Positions 34,030 to 44,989 of a DNA stretch of 64,000 nt are shown here, one piece after another. Under the pieces are notes generated by a model. That model worked only from the letters and a program-made list of their open reading frames with translations, did no database searches and had not been told where the DNA came from. The position numbers and the translations under genes are program-made. Within the stretch, counting starts at the first letter, position 1; every line of letters starts with the position of its first letter. The DNA is from Limnephilus marmoratus (Eukaryota; Arthropoda; Insecta; Trichoptera; Limnephilidae), in NCBI GenBank assembly GCA_917880885.1, contig OU862931.1, positions 14,395,337-14,459,336 of the forward strand. The letters run 5' to 3'.

Positions 34030-34860
34030 GATTACCGAAAAATCTCGATTCAGTGGTTATCATTTTTTTTCCAGAGCATGAATACAAAATAGCCATAGCA
34101 AATTGTCGCTAAAAATTCAGCTTTGATATGAAATGTTTTGTTTTACTTCATCAAAACTATAACGCCGCGCACAATTTCGAATAGAACCTTGGCGAAATAA
34201 CATCCCCTTTGAAATAAAATAAAAAAGCAGCCCCCTAGGCATCTTCTTTCATTCCCTTTGTCTGCTAAATCCGTTTCCGCAAGGTTCCGGAAGCTTATTA
34301 GCATACCGGAAGTGAAAAATTCACCTTTGTGTCACCAGTGTGGGAATAAGTTCTCTTTCCGTTAGGGGTCGTACGCCATTTTAATCCTTGTCAAAGCGAT
34401 TAAAAGGATATCTGGTTTTTTCGGGACTTTAACTCTGATTTATTTGATTTTGCGGAGAGAAAGGAATTACTGGAAGAAGGGATTGTGAGATAGTGTTTTT
34501 CCAACCAATAAAAGTTCTTTGTTATGCGGTCGGGCTGTACTTCGAAAAGTCGGCTTGTCCAAATATTAGGTTAGTGGAGATAAAATGTGTGAAAAACCTG
34601 TCAATAAAAATAGTTATAAAACATTTAAATTGGAAGCTTTCTTTGTAAGAGTAGTTAATATGATTTGCATAACGTTCACAAATTTATTAATGCTTGGCTT
34701 CATTCTTCGAAATACCAGTGGTTTTAGGAATATTTCAACACTAACTTTATGACATTTTGCGAAACAATGATTGTTCAATCAGGATTCTATTTTTGAAAAT
34801 CTGTTGATAAATTTATTTAAAGTAGGTACTCCCCTAATAGTTTGAATGGAATCAAGAATT
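34030..34860. other. spacer
   Basis: No coding or repeat signal that I can support. Confidence 0.4.
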
Positions 34861-35595
34861 TTAGATATTTGAAATAGGTACCTATGTTAGGTACCAAATT
34901 TAATATACGTGAAAAATGGAAATTTGAATAAAAATTGTAAAAGGTGGCACGCGGGCTGTTTAGAAACTGAATGTACTGGGATTGAATATATGGAACGCGG
35001 GAGGAAAGTTGGCGGGAAAGGGAAAAAGGAAGGCGGGGAAGGTGGAAGGGGAATGCGGGAAGGGAAGGGGACGTGTGAAGGGGGAGGGGAACTCGAAAGG
35101 GTGGTTAGCGGGACGGGGGAACGGGGGGGGGGGAGTGGAGTGGGGAGAGGGAAGGTGGAGGTAACGGAGTGGGAACGCGAGAGGGAAAGAGGACGCAGGA
35201 GAAGAAGGGGAGGAGGAAAGGGAACGGGACGAATGGGAAAGGACACTCAGGGAGAAACAATTTCTTTATTAAATGGTATAGAAACGCATGCCGGGACAAT
35301 ATGGAACGTGGGAGGAGGGTTGGCGGGACGAGGGAGCGGGAAAGGGAAGAGGGAAGGCGAGGAAGGTAGAAGGGGGACGCGGGAATTCGGGAGGGGGGTT
35401 CGCGGGACGGGGGAAGGGGGGGGGGAGTGGAATGGGAGAGGGAAGGTGGAGGTGACGGAGTGGAAACGCGAGAGAGGAAGAAGACGCAGGAGAAGAAGGG
35501 GAGACAGAAGGGGTACGGGACGAATGGGAAAGGACTCTCAGGCAGAAACTATTTCTTTATTAAATGGCATAGCAACGCATGCCGGGACCAGCTAG
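34861..35595 (+). mobile_element. Helitron-like repeat with purine-rich tandem core
   Basis: Colinear with the right two thirds of 27425-27985: GGTACCTA..AGGTACCAAATT, AAAAGGTGGCACGCGGGCTG, ATGGAACGCGGGAGG, GAAACAATTTCTTTATTAAA, AACGCATGCCGGGACCAG. It ends CTAG followed by T (35592-35595), a clean Helitron-type terminus. The 5' end is missing or diverged. The core (34985-35595) is two ~290-bp tandem units, almost pure G/A on the plus strand. Confidence 0.6.
34985..35595. repeat. two tandem ~290-bp purine-rich units
   Basis: Each runs from ATATGGAACG(C/T)GGGAGGA to GCAACGCATGCCGGGAC (first ends near 35297, second at 35590). Strong strand asymmetry (G/A plus, C/T minus) explains the long Gly/Arg/Glu frames here. 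Confidence 0.8.
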
Positions 35596-35699
35596 TAATG
35601 TAATAAAACCAGTAAATTCATTAAAAACATTGTCATGCTCAATTGTTTAATTTTGTCATTCACTGTATCGTGTCATAGGTACCTAGTATTACCGGTATA

Positions 35700-35890
35700 C
35701 GATGGACGCCCGAAGACTAAAACGTGTCTCCACCATGAAGGATCTTGGAATCATGTTTGATAGTAGGCTGACATTTCGTACTCATATTCAGATGGCTTGT
35801 AGCAATCACTTCATTGAGAATGCTGGGATTTGTTCTGCGTACTGCAAAGAATTTTAGAGACACCCGGGTTCTCATTCCATTCAATTCCTT
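35700..35890 (+). pseudogene. LINE ORF2 remnant, 5' part
   Basis: Encodes TKRVSTMKDLGIMFDSRLTF followed by RTHIQMACSNH, the post-catalytic region of a Jockey-like reverse transcriptase, then stops. It continues at 36430 after an insertion. Confidence 0.7.
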
Positions 35891-36429
35891 TCTCTTCTTT
35901 CCCACATATATTTCTTCGAGGCAAAATCGGGGAGCCAGCTAAAGGGCGTGGACTCCGGGTTTCGTCTGCGGTTGGGCCGATAGCCATGCACATTGTCATT
36001 GGGACTGACTGGTGGTTTGTGGAATACCTTCTCTATATTTTCTTTTTACGCATTTTATCTTCTCTCTATTATTATTGAAAATACTTGCATTATATTATTT
36101 TCGTTATTTATCTTATCCAGGCTTCGTCAACCGGGCGCAGCTCTTATTTTTCTTTTTATATACTGACACTTTTATCCATATATATTTTCTTGATAGATTT
36201 CAGAAGAATTATTCTACGGGCTTCCAGATTTATTATTATTTTGTATTATATTAATGTAAGTACTTGCATACTGCTTTCTAACCCCGTATGCGTGGACATT
36301 GGAGGGTCTAGAGTCGTTCAAATAAATGTCGCTTCGTTCAATAAAATAGATTCTTGACGTGTGCGGTGAAGGAGGAAACCATATGTTTCCTTATAACGCC
36401 ATTGGGAAAGTGTTGGGGTCCCCTCCAAT
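35891..36429. mobile_element. 539-bp insertion of unknown class with 12-bp target duplication
   Basis: ATTCAATTCCTT occurs at 35879-35890 and 36430-36441, exactly at the edges, and the LINE sequence resumes afterwards. The insert starts TCTCTTCTTTCCCACATA and ends GGTCCCCTCCAAT. No poly-A, terminal inverted repeat or frame recognised. Confidence 0.65.
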
Positions 36430-36892
36430 ATTCAATTCCTTAGTAAGGAGTATACTTGAAAGTGAGTCGGTAATTTGGAGTCAACACCAAGAAAAATATT
36501 GCCTCGTGTTGGAGAGAGTTCAGAAAAATTGCTGCGATTTCTGTACATGAGGGAGTATGGCTGTTATCCGTGGCTCTATCCTACCGACCTTCTTTTGAGT
36601 ATGCTTGGAATGAACCATCTACGGGTCAGAAGGGATGTACACATTGCTACGCATTTCTTCAGGTCGATTCGCGGATGGTTTTAAAACTCAGCTATCATGG
36701 AGAGCATTCATTTCTATGTTCCTGATGGTTATCTTCGTCACCGACAGCGTAGACTGTTCTATCTTCCGACCTGCACGACTAATTTGAGGACGATCATGCC
36801 GGTCGAGAGAGCAATCTTGCTGTTAAACAGAATGAATTCGGATATCGACATATTTAGCGTTAATGAAGCAAGCTATATTAAAGCACATTAAA
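36430..36892 (+). pseudogene. LINE ORF2 remnant, 3' part
   Basis: Frames give LVRSILESESVIWSQHQEKY, LERVQKNC, MREYGCYPWLYPTDLLLSML and, after a frameshift, DGYLRHRQRRLFYLPTCTTN with a final LLLNRMNSDIDIF block, the standard C-terminal order of a Jockey-like ORF2. A short AT-rich 3' UTR follows. Confidence 0.75.
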
Positions 36893-37245
36893 ATGTTAAA
36901 TTTTGTAATTTTTTGAAAGAATAAAAATAAATTGAAATTGGAATTGTATTGAATGCCCACATCATAAGATCGATTTTCATGGCTTAACTTCGTACTGGTT
37001 ATATGCACATTTATTGGTATCGTGCATAAACAGTCAGATGCATTCTTTATATACAGTATGTCTCAAATTTGTTATTCGACTTCAGAAAATAAAATTCAAA
37101 ATTATCATAAAGAATACACTGTATAACCTTTTTGAAAAACAATCATCGCGTTGTCTCTTTTTCACTAATAGCTTTTAGTAGTTCTGTGAACGGTAGACGA
37201 GTGAATGTGTAATGTTGATTATTCCGAATTAATGGCTCGTAACGC

Positions 37246-38760
37246 TCAAGACGGGTCCATTGCGCGGGCAAACGCCAGACTTTTGCTTTGACAGTCAAGG
37301 TCAACAACATTCAAGGTCATAAATGTTTGACAATTTTTGTAGAAAATAAAACTTAAACATTCCATCCCGGGTGAAGGCAGGCGGGGGGGGGGGGTGTCAT
37401 GTCGGGAGCCGCGCGGTGAGGTTGTAATATAGAAGAATAAACCGAACCACTTTTTAAGTTATGTTTATGTGCAATGAGCGGGCTTAAATAATTATTATAC
37501 TTACATATAATATTATAATAAATTTATTTGATAATAAAATTATAATATAAAATCAAATATTTATAATTATTCTGTTTTTGACGTAAATGTTTACGCATTC
37601 TAAATTCTAGTAACTTAAGGTCGTGTAATACAATGACGTTATTATATAATGTTATTGGTGCAATAATCAATATTTGTCGGAAATCTTTCCTGATAAATAA
37701 ATATCTGTGTTTTCTTCCTGGTGTAGCATCTTTTCCACATCGAACGCATTTTAACATTTACGTAAACGATAAACGTCAAACGTCAAGTTTTTTGGTTATC
37801 AACTGCGCGGATCTAATAATTATTAAGGATTTTAAATAAACACACTGTCGTAATGGATGATTATTTCTTTCGCGAACTCACTTGTAAATAAAGTCTATAA
37901 ATGGTAAATATTCGGAACAAACGTCAACGATTATGTAACGGGATTGTGTATGTCATCTTTACTTTAAAAAACAGCCTACGTTTTTGAATGGTTTGTTTGG
38001 CTACGCAGGGTTTGTGTAGCGGGCTTGTGTATATTATCTTAATTTTAAAAGTTTTTTCAAAAAAAGTGCGTATTAACCGTTGACGTTTGTTCCGAACTGC
38101 AAACAGAGTGATTTGACAGTGTGAAAGCAAATTTTCAATTTACGTAAATTAAATTAAAAATGTCCTTTTTTAACCTCCCCCAATGCAAATAGTTGTCTTT
38201 TATGGAAATTAAGAAGAATATAAAAGTTTTATTAAAAAAAGTACGTATTAACCGTTGACGTTTGTTCCGAACAATTACCCTATTAATTTATAAATCGGTT
38301 TCAGAGACACGAGAGAAATTGACCAATTTAAATTTATTCTATTTTTGATGCTACGTAATTATTCACGAACTCTAAATTCAATAGTAATCGTCATCGATAT
38401 TAGTTGGAAATCTTTCCTGATAAATAAATACCTATTAAAATTCTTCCTGCTGCATCTCAAATTCAATAGTAACTTAGGACATGCAATAAACGTCAAGTAT
38501 TGCGTACTCGTGGACGTCCGTATTCCAGACCAGTTGTCAAATTGTGTGGACTGCGCGAACTTCACCCTAATCTTACAAAAAGTGTTGGTGTAAAATGTTT
38601 GTAGGTCATTGAATGCCCTTCAAACAATTAATGTTTTCCGCCGAACACGGGAAGCTCAAACACTACAAAAATTGTCAAACATTTATGACCTTGAATGTTG
38701 TTGACTTTGACTGTCAAAGCGAAAGTCTGGCGTTTGCCCGCGCAATGGACCCGTCTTCAG
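37246..38760. mobile_element. 1.5-kb foldback element with ~95-bp terminal inverted repeats
   Basis: AAGACGGGTCCATTGCGCGG begins the left arm (37247). Its reverse complement ends the right arm near 38758, and the arms match to about 37342 and 38664. Inside, a block with GAAATCTTTCCTGATAAATA occurs at about 37679 and 38408. ACGTTTGTTCCGAAC-type blocks occur in both orientations (37912, 38083, 38256). No transposase frame. Confidence 0.75.
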
Positions 38761-38764
38761 GCGA

Positions 38765-39530
38765 ACTCCGGCGGTGTAAAAAGGTACTACCCAAAACGGC
38801 TACCATCTTTTTAGGAATCGGGATTGACCGGACCCGGATCACAGATAAATTTACAGATCGACGAAACACAACGCGCTCTAAAATAAAAAAAAGTCGCAAA
38901 CAAGACACAAATCTATTTCTCAGTAACGCTTCGCATGGATATCGCTTCCGAACACATACAGTATGCACCATTACGCACAATCCTGAGGATGTATTGTTCG
39001 GGTCAACAATAATTGCTTGACCTGTTCCGGCCAAAAGCACAAAATGAACTTCAATGAGTAATTAAAAAAAAATTGCAAAGTTTCCCTTTCTAATAATAAT
39101 TGTCAGCACTCTCTTACATTCTTTCGTATTTCTTTAAAGTTTTTTGTCTTCTTCACACAAAACTTATTGCATTCATTATTTAATGTATTCAGTCCGCTTC
39201 CTTATCTGTTTTTTACTTATTTTAAATTATAATATTGTAATACTTTTCAAGACTTTGGTTATCATTTTAAAATATGGAAATAAATATTTTCAATCAAATT
39301 TATTCATGCAAAACAAACGAAAAACATCAACAAGAAGCAACAATATACATGAATCTAATAAAAAACTTAATGGATTTGCATGCGATATTTTTTACTTTAA
39401 CCCTCTTCTTGGCAAGGATGGAATAAAGGGCCCGCTATACGAATTACTACAGATTTCTTACATATGTGTCTCCCTTATACACGTTAAGTATTAAAGCTCT
39501 TGAAAAAATATATGTTATTCTTGAAGATAA
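38765..39530. other. spacer
   Basis: No supportable gene; open frames are short and low in complexity. Confidence 0.4.
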
Positions 39531-39534
39531 TATC

Positions 39535-39832
39535 TAGACATTGCCCGCGCCGAAACGTAAATTATATAGAATTCCTTCGATAGAAAAAAACGCAAAGTAT
39601 GCTAAAAAAATTATTATAAACAAGTTTGTTTCAGTTATTTTACAAGTTATATGTATGAAAAAAATCACAGTGTTTCTTTAAATGCTGTTTAGGACAATGC
39701 CCGCAAGATTTTTGCTCTATTTTAAACGAGTCGTGTTTTATTAAACATTTTCGCATCGATTTTGTCGCTGTAAATGTAAGCGCTCTCCTCTAACACTCGT
39801 AATTTCGTGTCTTTCCATCTTCTTCTTTTCGG
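39535..39832 (-). repeat. dispersed repeat D, copy 2
   Basis: Reverse complement of 6640-6925; shared blocks GCGCCGAAACG, GAAAAAAATCACAGTGTTTC and AAACGAGTCGTGTTTTATTA. Confidence 0.7.
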
Positions 39833-39956
39833 GCCCGGTTGCGGAGCCTTAAGCTATTTAATGTTGTTTACACGCTTGGAGAGTATTAGGCTTCACTTCA
39901 TTAGGAATCACATAAATAAGAAAAACATGTTTATTGTTTGTTATATAGTTTATTTT

Positions 39957-40105
39957 TAGTTGTATCCTATAAGATACATGGCCAATTGCATATCTGGAGT
40001 TGTATCCTATAAGATACATGCCCAGTTGCAAATCTGGAGTTTTATCTTATAAGATACATTGCCGATTGCCAATCTAGAGTTAGATCACAAAAGACGCATT
40101 GCCAG
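39957..40105. repeat. tandem repeat, ~41-bp unit, 3.5 copies
   Basis: Units of AGTTGTATCCTATAAGATAC plus ATGGCCAATTGCATATCTGG. Each contains the small palindrome GTATCCTATAAGATAC. Copies diverge to the right. Confidence 0.85.
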
Positions 40106-40224
40106 AATGTTACTTATCTACAGTTTAAATATTTTATTACAAAAAAGGAAAATTTCGCCCAAAAAGCAAATGAACACCATTTTATTTTACGTGCATACCT
40201 CACAAGCGATTAACCAGCTGTTCA

Positions 40225-40440
40225 TGTCTGGAGCCAGTGAGACTATGGTAGCACCAATTGGGGTATGTTTTAGGCTGAAGGTAACGGGGAGAGGAAGGAG
40301 ATGGAGAAGAGGAGGGGGAGGAACTATCAGGCTATTCAGACCTGGCCACCAAACACGGCTAAAGACATTTTAAGCAACGTTTCAATTCTGAATGGTGGTC
40401 TTACACCAGAGCAATACTAAAAGTTTCTTCCACTCTGGAA
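40225..40440 (+). repeat. dispersed repeat E, copy 2
   Basis: CACCAAACACGGCTAAAGAC, TTTCAATTCTGAATGGTGGT and TTCCACTCT blocks correspond to 6070-6175. Confidence 0.55.
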
Positions 40441-40512
40441 CGTGTTATTATACATATTATTTTTAATTAATTAATTGCGAAATAACACAAATTAATCAAA
40501 TGTAATTTATTT

Positions 40513-40583
40513 GCGCACGCCGGGATACGATCCCTTGATATTCGGATTGTGAATCAAGAGCTTTACCCCTCGACCACTGAGGC
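40513..40583 (-). pseudogene. tRNA-like relic
   Basis: The minus strand begins GCCTCAGTGGTCGAGG (A-box-like) and has a T-arm-like GGGATCGTATCCC near the end. The anticodon arm does not fold cleanly. Probably a tRNA-derived SINE head or dead tRNA. Confidence 0.4.
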
Positions 40584-40943
40584 ATTGTTTTGTTTTGTGG
40601 TAAAATGATTGTCATGCACGTTTACTTTTGACATCAAGTCTTTCTCTTTTCAATCAAAGTTTTTTTTCTTCCGACGCGCGACGATTGGTGTTTTTGCGTT
40701 TCTGTTTTACAGTGCTGGGGGTCGTATTCAAGGTATTTGCGGAAAGATTAGCAACGTAAGTCATGGAATATTATTTTTTCTCGGTGCATCAGACATTCTC
40801 CCTAGACACCTAACCTTCGTCGATTCGACGAATACGCGACACAAAATAGGCTGTCCTTTTTTAACGCGTGCGCAGATGATCGTATCGTTCCTTATCAACT
40901 CAGTGCTCATAAAACTCTTACGGGGAGTGGCCGTGTTTGGCAG

Positions 40944-41048
40944 GTAAGTACAGTATTTTTTGATATATTACGCGCATAGTCGTCGTTTCAACGAATGGTT
41001 AGGGTTTGTGTGACTTTTTGGTATATTGTGTTGGTTGTTTTTTTGCAG
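40944..41048 (+). other. probable 5'-UTR intron of the piggyBac gene
   Basis: Strong donor CAG|GTAAGTA at 40944 and acceptor TTTTTTTGCAG ending 41048, 10 nt before the ATG. Confidence 0.6.
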
Positions 41049-41058
41049 TTTTTTCGCT

Positions 41059-41166
41059 ATGGCTTCGCAAAAACTGATGTCTGTTGCAAATATTCAACGT
41101 TTATTGATGGAGGAGGATATAAATTCATCGGATGAGTCATCTGTCAGTGAACAAGAAGACAATTGA
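41059..41166 (+). pseudogene. piggyBac transposase N-terminus
   Basis: 35 codons starting MASQKLMSVANIQRLL and ending in an acidic SSDESSVSEQEDN stretch, typical of piggyBac transposase N-termini. A stop follows at once, where the catalytic domain has been deleted. Confidence 0.65.
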
Positions 41167-41188
41167 ATGAAGACTGCAAATTCGTACA

Positions 41189-41443
41189 ATGCCAACACAT
41201 ATAAAAAGTAAAATACAAGATATATTACGTGTCAGTACTGAAGTTCAAGGTCAAAGTGGTTATTCTACCTCCAGAAATGACCCTGGATCGACAGAGACTG
41301 CCAATTTGCAAAAAAGAAAAATTTATGGATTATGTCCGTTTAAAAAAAGACGTATGACGAAGACTTATTGCTCAAAGTGCAGCACTGCAATTTGTGGTGA
41401 ACATAAAATTGATGTTTGCACTAGTTGTGCTTCAAAAAACTAG
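41189..41443 (+). pseudogene. piggyBac transposase C-terminal Cys-rich domain
   Basis: 84 codons; the C-terminal third has CPFKKRRMTKTYCSKCSTAI with CGEHKIDVCTSC, the cysteine-rich zinc-binding end of piggyBac transposases that recognises the element ends. No DDD catalytic residues remain. Confidence 0.75.
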
Positions 41444-41794
41444 TTTTTATTTTTTCACATAAGGGATCGTGATCTTTTTATTTTGTTTTGCCAAAGAAAA
41501 GAGGATGTTTTTATTATTATTTTTTTATTATAAATTTTATAAGTATGATGTCACTTCTAGTCTGATAAATACCTAGTGCCTTACTAAAAAAATTTAAAAA
41601 CAAATATGTTATCCAATTACATTTAAATAAATAGTTTTATTTATCAATATAACCTTTGTTTTATATTTATTGAAAATAAATTTTTAAAAAAAGTATTAAA
41701 TAGATAAAATACTGATGAAAAAAATGTTAGTCGATTCGACGAATGGTTAGGTTTATTAGGGTACACACGAACGTTAGGTGTCTAGGGTTAAGTT

Positions 41795-42515
41795 CGTCGA
41801 ATGTACTGCAGAGGAATAATATTGTACACCATCAATATCTTCACTTTCAGTATCAGAATCTGTTCTAATATTGGCATTATAGTCAGCATTTCTTCAATTT
41901 CGCGAGTCTGTGGACAAGTGAGAAAATTAAGAAAGTTAATATGGAATTTAAAAGATTTTACTACACAAGACAATAAACTATTAATATAAATAGTATTATT
42001 TTAATCAAAATTATAGAGAAAATAATAAAAAAATTGGAAGTATATAAAAAGAAGATCAACTAGGCATTGAATCTCAGGGGATACACATTCAATCAATTTT
42101 AATTCTCTGCAGAGTTGGAAGAGTATATTATTAAAGTGAAAACTTCTTTAGCACAGTTGTGATTTTAAACTCGATGAAACGAAAAATAACGTCACTAAAA
42201 ACAGACAAACACGTACAATGTACAACTATAAGATTTAGCCTGCGAGAGAATGATATAGAATACTTGGTCTCCTCTTTGTGCGGTGCTTCAAACCCTCCCC
42301 ACTCATGTCTACTTAAGTTTTCAGAATGTTTCACTTCTACCGCGTGTGAACTGCACACTAGTAATTTTGGATGCCCACCATTTTGGATTGCAATATAAAC
42401 AAGATTTGTTACATATCTGCTACAATATTGTATTTTTATTGTACATTGTAACCTTACGTACATGTTCTCCTAAAATAACTGTTCATCTAATAATGCAGGT
42501 AATGCATACAGGTCA
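41795..42515. other. spacer
   Basis: No supportable feature; short overlapping frames on both strands only. Confidence 0.4.
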
Positions 42516-42881
42516 CTTTAGACCAGGGTTTCCCAACCAGTGGTCCGCGGACCACTAGTGGTCCGCGAGAGGCTAGAAGATGGTCCGCGGGTCAATTAGC
42601 GAGCCAGCGCGCGGGCGGTCCCTAGTTATTAATCGATGTGATTGTTACTTACATATTGTGTGATCTAATATCAGTGCTTTTAGTACGTAATACATATTTA
42701 AAATGGTGGAAGTAAATCAGACAGCTGAAAAGACGATAGTTTGTAATGTTATCAAGTTTTTCCCAAAAATCCGTGATTATGTTGTTTTATTTGATGTGCA
42801 ATTTAGATATTTTTGTCCTTAAAAAAATTAATTTGTAAAATATCAACCGGGTGTTAAAATAAATATTATTTAAAAATTAAT

Positions 42882-44100
42882 TTTTGGGGATCGTTGGAAA
42901 CGGTTACTACGCACTTTTTTAAAAAATATCTTTCGATTCACCTTAATTACATTAAAAGACAACTATTTGCATTGGGGGAAGTGGAAAATATTTCATTTTA
43001 AATTTCGATTACGTAAAATTAAAATTAGCTTTCGTCTTGTGAGATTGTACGCCATTATGGTTATTAGCTCATTCGCTGTCACTTTGGCATCACTTTGATA
43101 TTTTGGTATCCCTGATACACTTGAATGTATAACGAACGGCTAGAAGATTTTGAAGGTACCACGAAATCTGGAAAGGTAAGTACTAAATTATCGGAGTTTT
43201 GGGAATAAAATGACGGAAAAAAACATGTTTTTAATTTCGGTAATTATTTTTTATAAATAATACATTCACTTTTGTATCAAAAACCGTGTTACACAAACCT
43301 AGCGTAGCCGTTAAACTACTTGAAAACTGGGATGTTTTTCTTGCCTTGACGCGAGTAGGCGTTTTTATAAAGGGGCACTTTCTTTTGTATCACAAACCAT
43401 GTTACACAAACCTAGCGTAGCCGCTAAACTACTTGAAAACTGGGATGTTTTTTTGCCGTGACGCGAGTAGGCGCTACGAAGGGGGCACTTTCTTTTCTAT
43501 CACAAACCATGTTACACAAACCTAGCGTAGCCGCTAAACTACTTGAAAACTGGGATATTTTTTTGCCGTGACGCGAGTAGGCGTTATAAAGGGGCACTTT
43601 CTTTTGTATCACAAACCATATCACATAAAATTAGCGTACGTAGCAACATCGCAGAAATAGTTGACTTATAAAAATAAAATTTTAAAGTCAAAAAAAATTT
43701 AAGCTAATAAATTTTAATCAACGCACGCAATACATGTGTATTAGGTAAGTACCTACTAATTAGGCGGAATTTCAGTTTTATAACATTAAAAAACTCCCGC
43801 GCGATTTTGTCTCTAGCCGTTGGTTTTACGAGCCGAATTCCCATGAAGTCTGCTACGATTTGCTCTAGCATCTTTTCGTACAGTAACAAGAATACCAACA
43901 TTACAAAAAAATGACATTTGAAAATGGACGGTCTCGTTTCACAGAATGAAAGCTAATTTTAATTTTACGTAATCGAAATTTAGAATGAAATATTTTCCAC
44001 TTCCCCCAATGCAAATAGTTGTCTTTTAATGTAATTAAGGTGAATCAAAAGATATTTAAAAAAAAAGTGCGTATTAACCGTTTCCAGCGATCCCCAAAAT
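42882..44100. mobile_element. inner foldback element inside the hAT
   Basis: Inverted arms of ~155 bp (42882-43036 and 43943-44100) share GACAACTATTTGCATTGGGG, TTTCGATTACGTAAAATTAA and an outer TTGGGGATCG(T/C)TGGAAACGG. A one-sided relative of this arm lies at about 38160-38270 in the neighbouring foldback element. Confidence 0.75.
43271..43635. repeat. 3 tandem ~112-bp units within the inner foldback
   Basis: Each has CCATGTTACACAAACCTAGC, GCTAAACTACTTGAAAACTG and GACGCGAGTAGGCG. Later units are nearly identical, the first more diverged. Confidence 0.9.
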
Positions 44101-44989
44101 TTACCATTTAAAATTTAAAAGTCTCATAAATTGGTTACCACTTTATTAATTAGCATCAGATAAAACCTTACTAAAAATTTTCTTGATTCTGAAATATGTT
44201 GGTATGTAATATGAGTTACCGGACACACCCTATCCCATTACGCCCCTCCCGTTGTGCTATCCGTCCCGGGTGCCACCCATGCTAGCCTACACAACTGACC
44301 ACAAACAATGATGGCTTAGGCCAGCATGGGTGGGTAGGGCGGACAACGTGGTATCACCCCCCTCCCCCCCCCCCAATAAAGTTGACAAACACAAAATTCA
44401 ACTGGGGGGGGGGAAGTGGCTAGAAAGGTGAAACTCTGTCGGGGGAAGTGGCTAGAAAGGTGAAACTCTGTCGGAACGCTGCCCCCCCCCCCTCGCTATG
44501 CCACTGCTTGTGGTCCCTGACGAAAAAATAAACGTACAAGTGGTCCCAGGACAGAAAAAGGTTGGGAACCACTGCTATAGACAAATTAGCGTGCATTTTC
44601 TGTTGTTAGCCATCTTGCACCCATACGAATGGTAACTGTCATTGTGCTTTATAATTATTAACAGAAAATGATTTTAGTGTCACTAATTCTCAATACGGTT
44701 ACATTTTTAACCAAAATCTGTTTTTTTTTTTTAATTTATTTTTTTATTTTAACTTTATGAGTAGGACTCGCTACAATAACATTTGGCTGTCATCAGTTCT
44801 TTTGTTTTGCTCTTTCAAAAAATATTCTTAAACCAATCTTTTTATTGTGTTTTGGCTGTAAAAAGTTTAGTGTGTTGGAATCTTCTCCCCCCTGATCTTC
44901 CAGGAGTCACTTCTTGCTGCTCATTTTCAGATATTTATATAATTTTTTTACTTCTGTCTCTTTTTATATAAGCTGTAATTTTTTGAACA

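Larger units (their letters stand above)
40800..41787 (+). mobile_element. internally deleted piggyBac-type transposon
   Basis: Tips CCCTAGACACCTAAC (left) and its inverse (GTTAGGTGTCTAGGG) at the right. TTAA follows the right tip (41788-41791); the left flank reads TTCT, probably a mutated TTAA. Subterminal CGATTCGACGAAT blocks are also inverted. It keeps the first and last pieces of the transposase gene but nothing of the catalytic core. Confidence 0.8.
42524..44574. mobile_element. non-autonomous hAT-type transposon
   Basis: Tips CAGGGTTTCCCAACCAGTGG and (right, reverse complement) CAGTGGTTCCCAACC, with 8-bp flanks CTTTAGAC (42516-42523) and CTATAGAC (44575-44582) that differ at one base and fit the hAT nTnnnnAn pattern. 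The ends are rich in GTGGTCC blocks. No transposase frame. The interior contains another foldback structure (42882-44100). Confidence 0.85.

Noticed and set aside
34909..35595. 228-residue Gly/Arg/Glu-rich protein
   Set aside because: Open only because the strand is nearly all purine; the paired minus-strand Pro/Ser frames confirm composition bias.
38613..39020. 135-residue frame near 38.6-39.0 kb
   Set aside because: Its first part is the terminal inverted repeat of the 37246-38760 element; the rest has no features and an opposing frame overlaps it.
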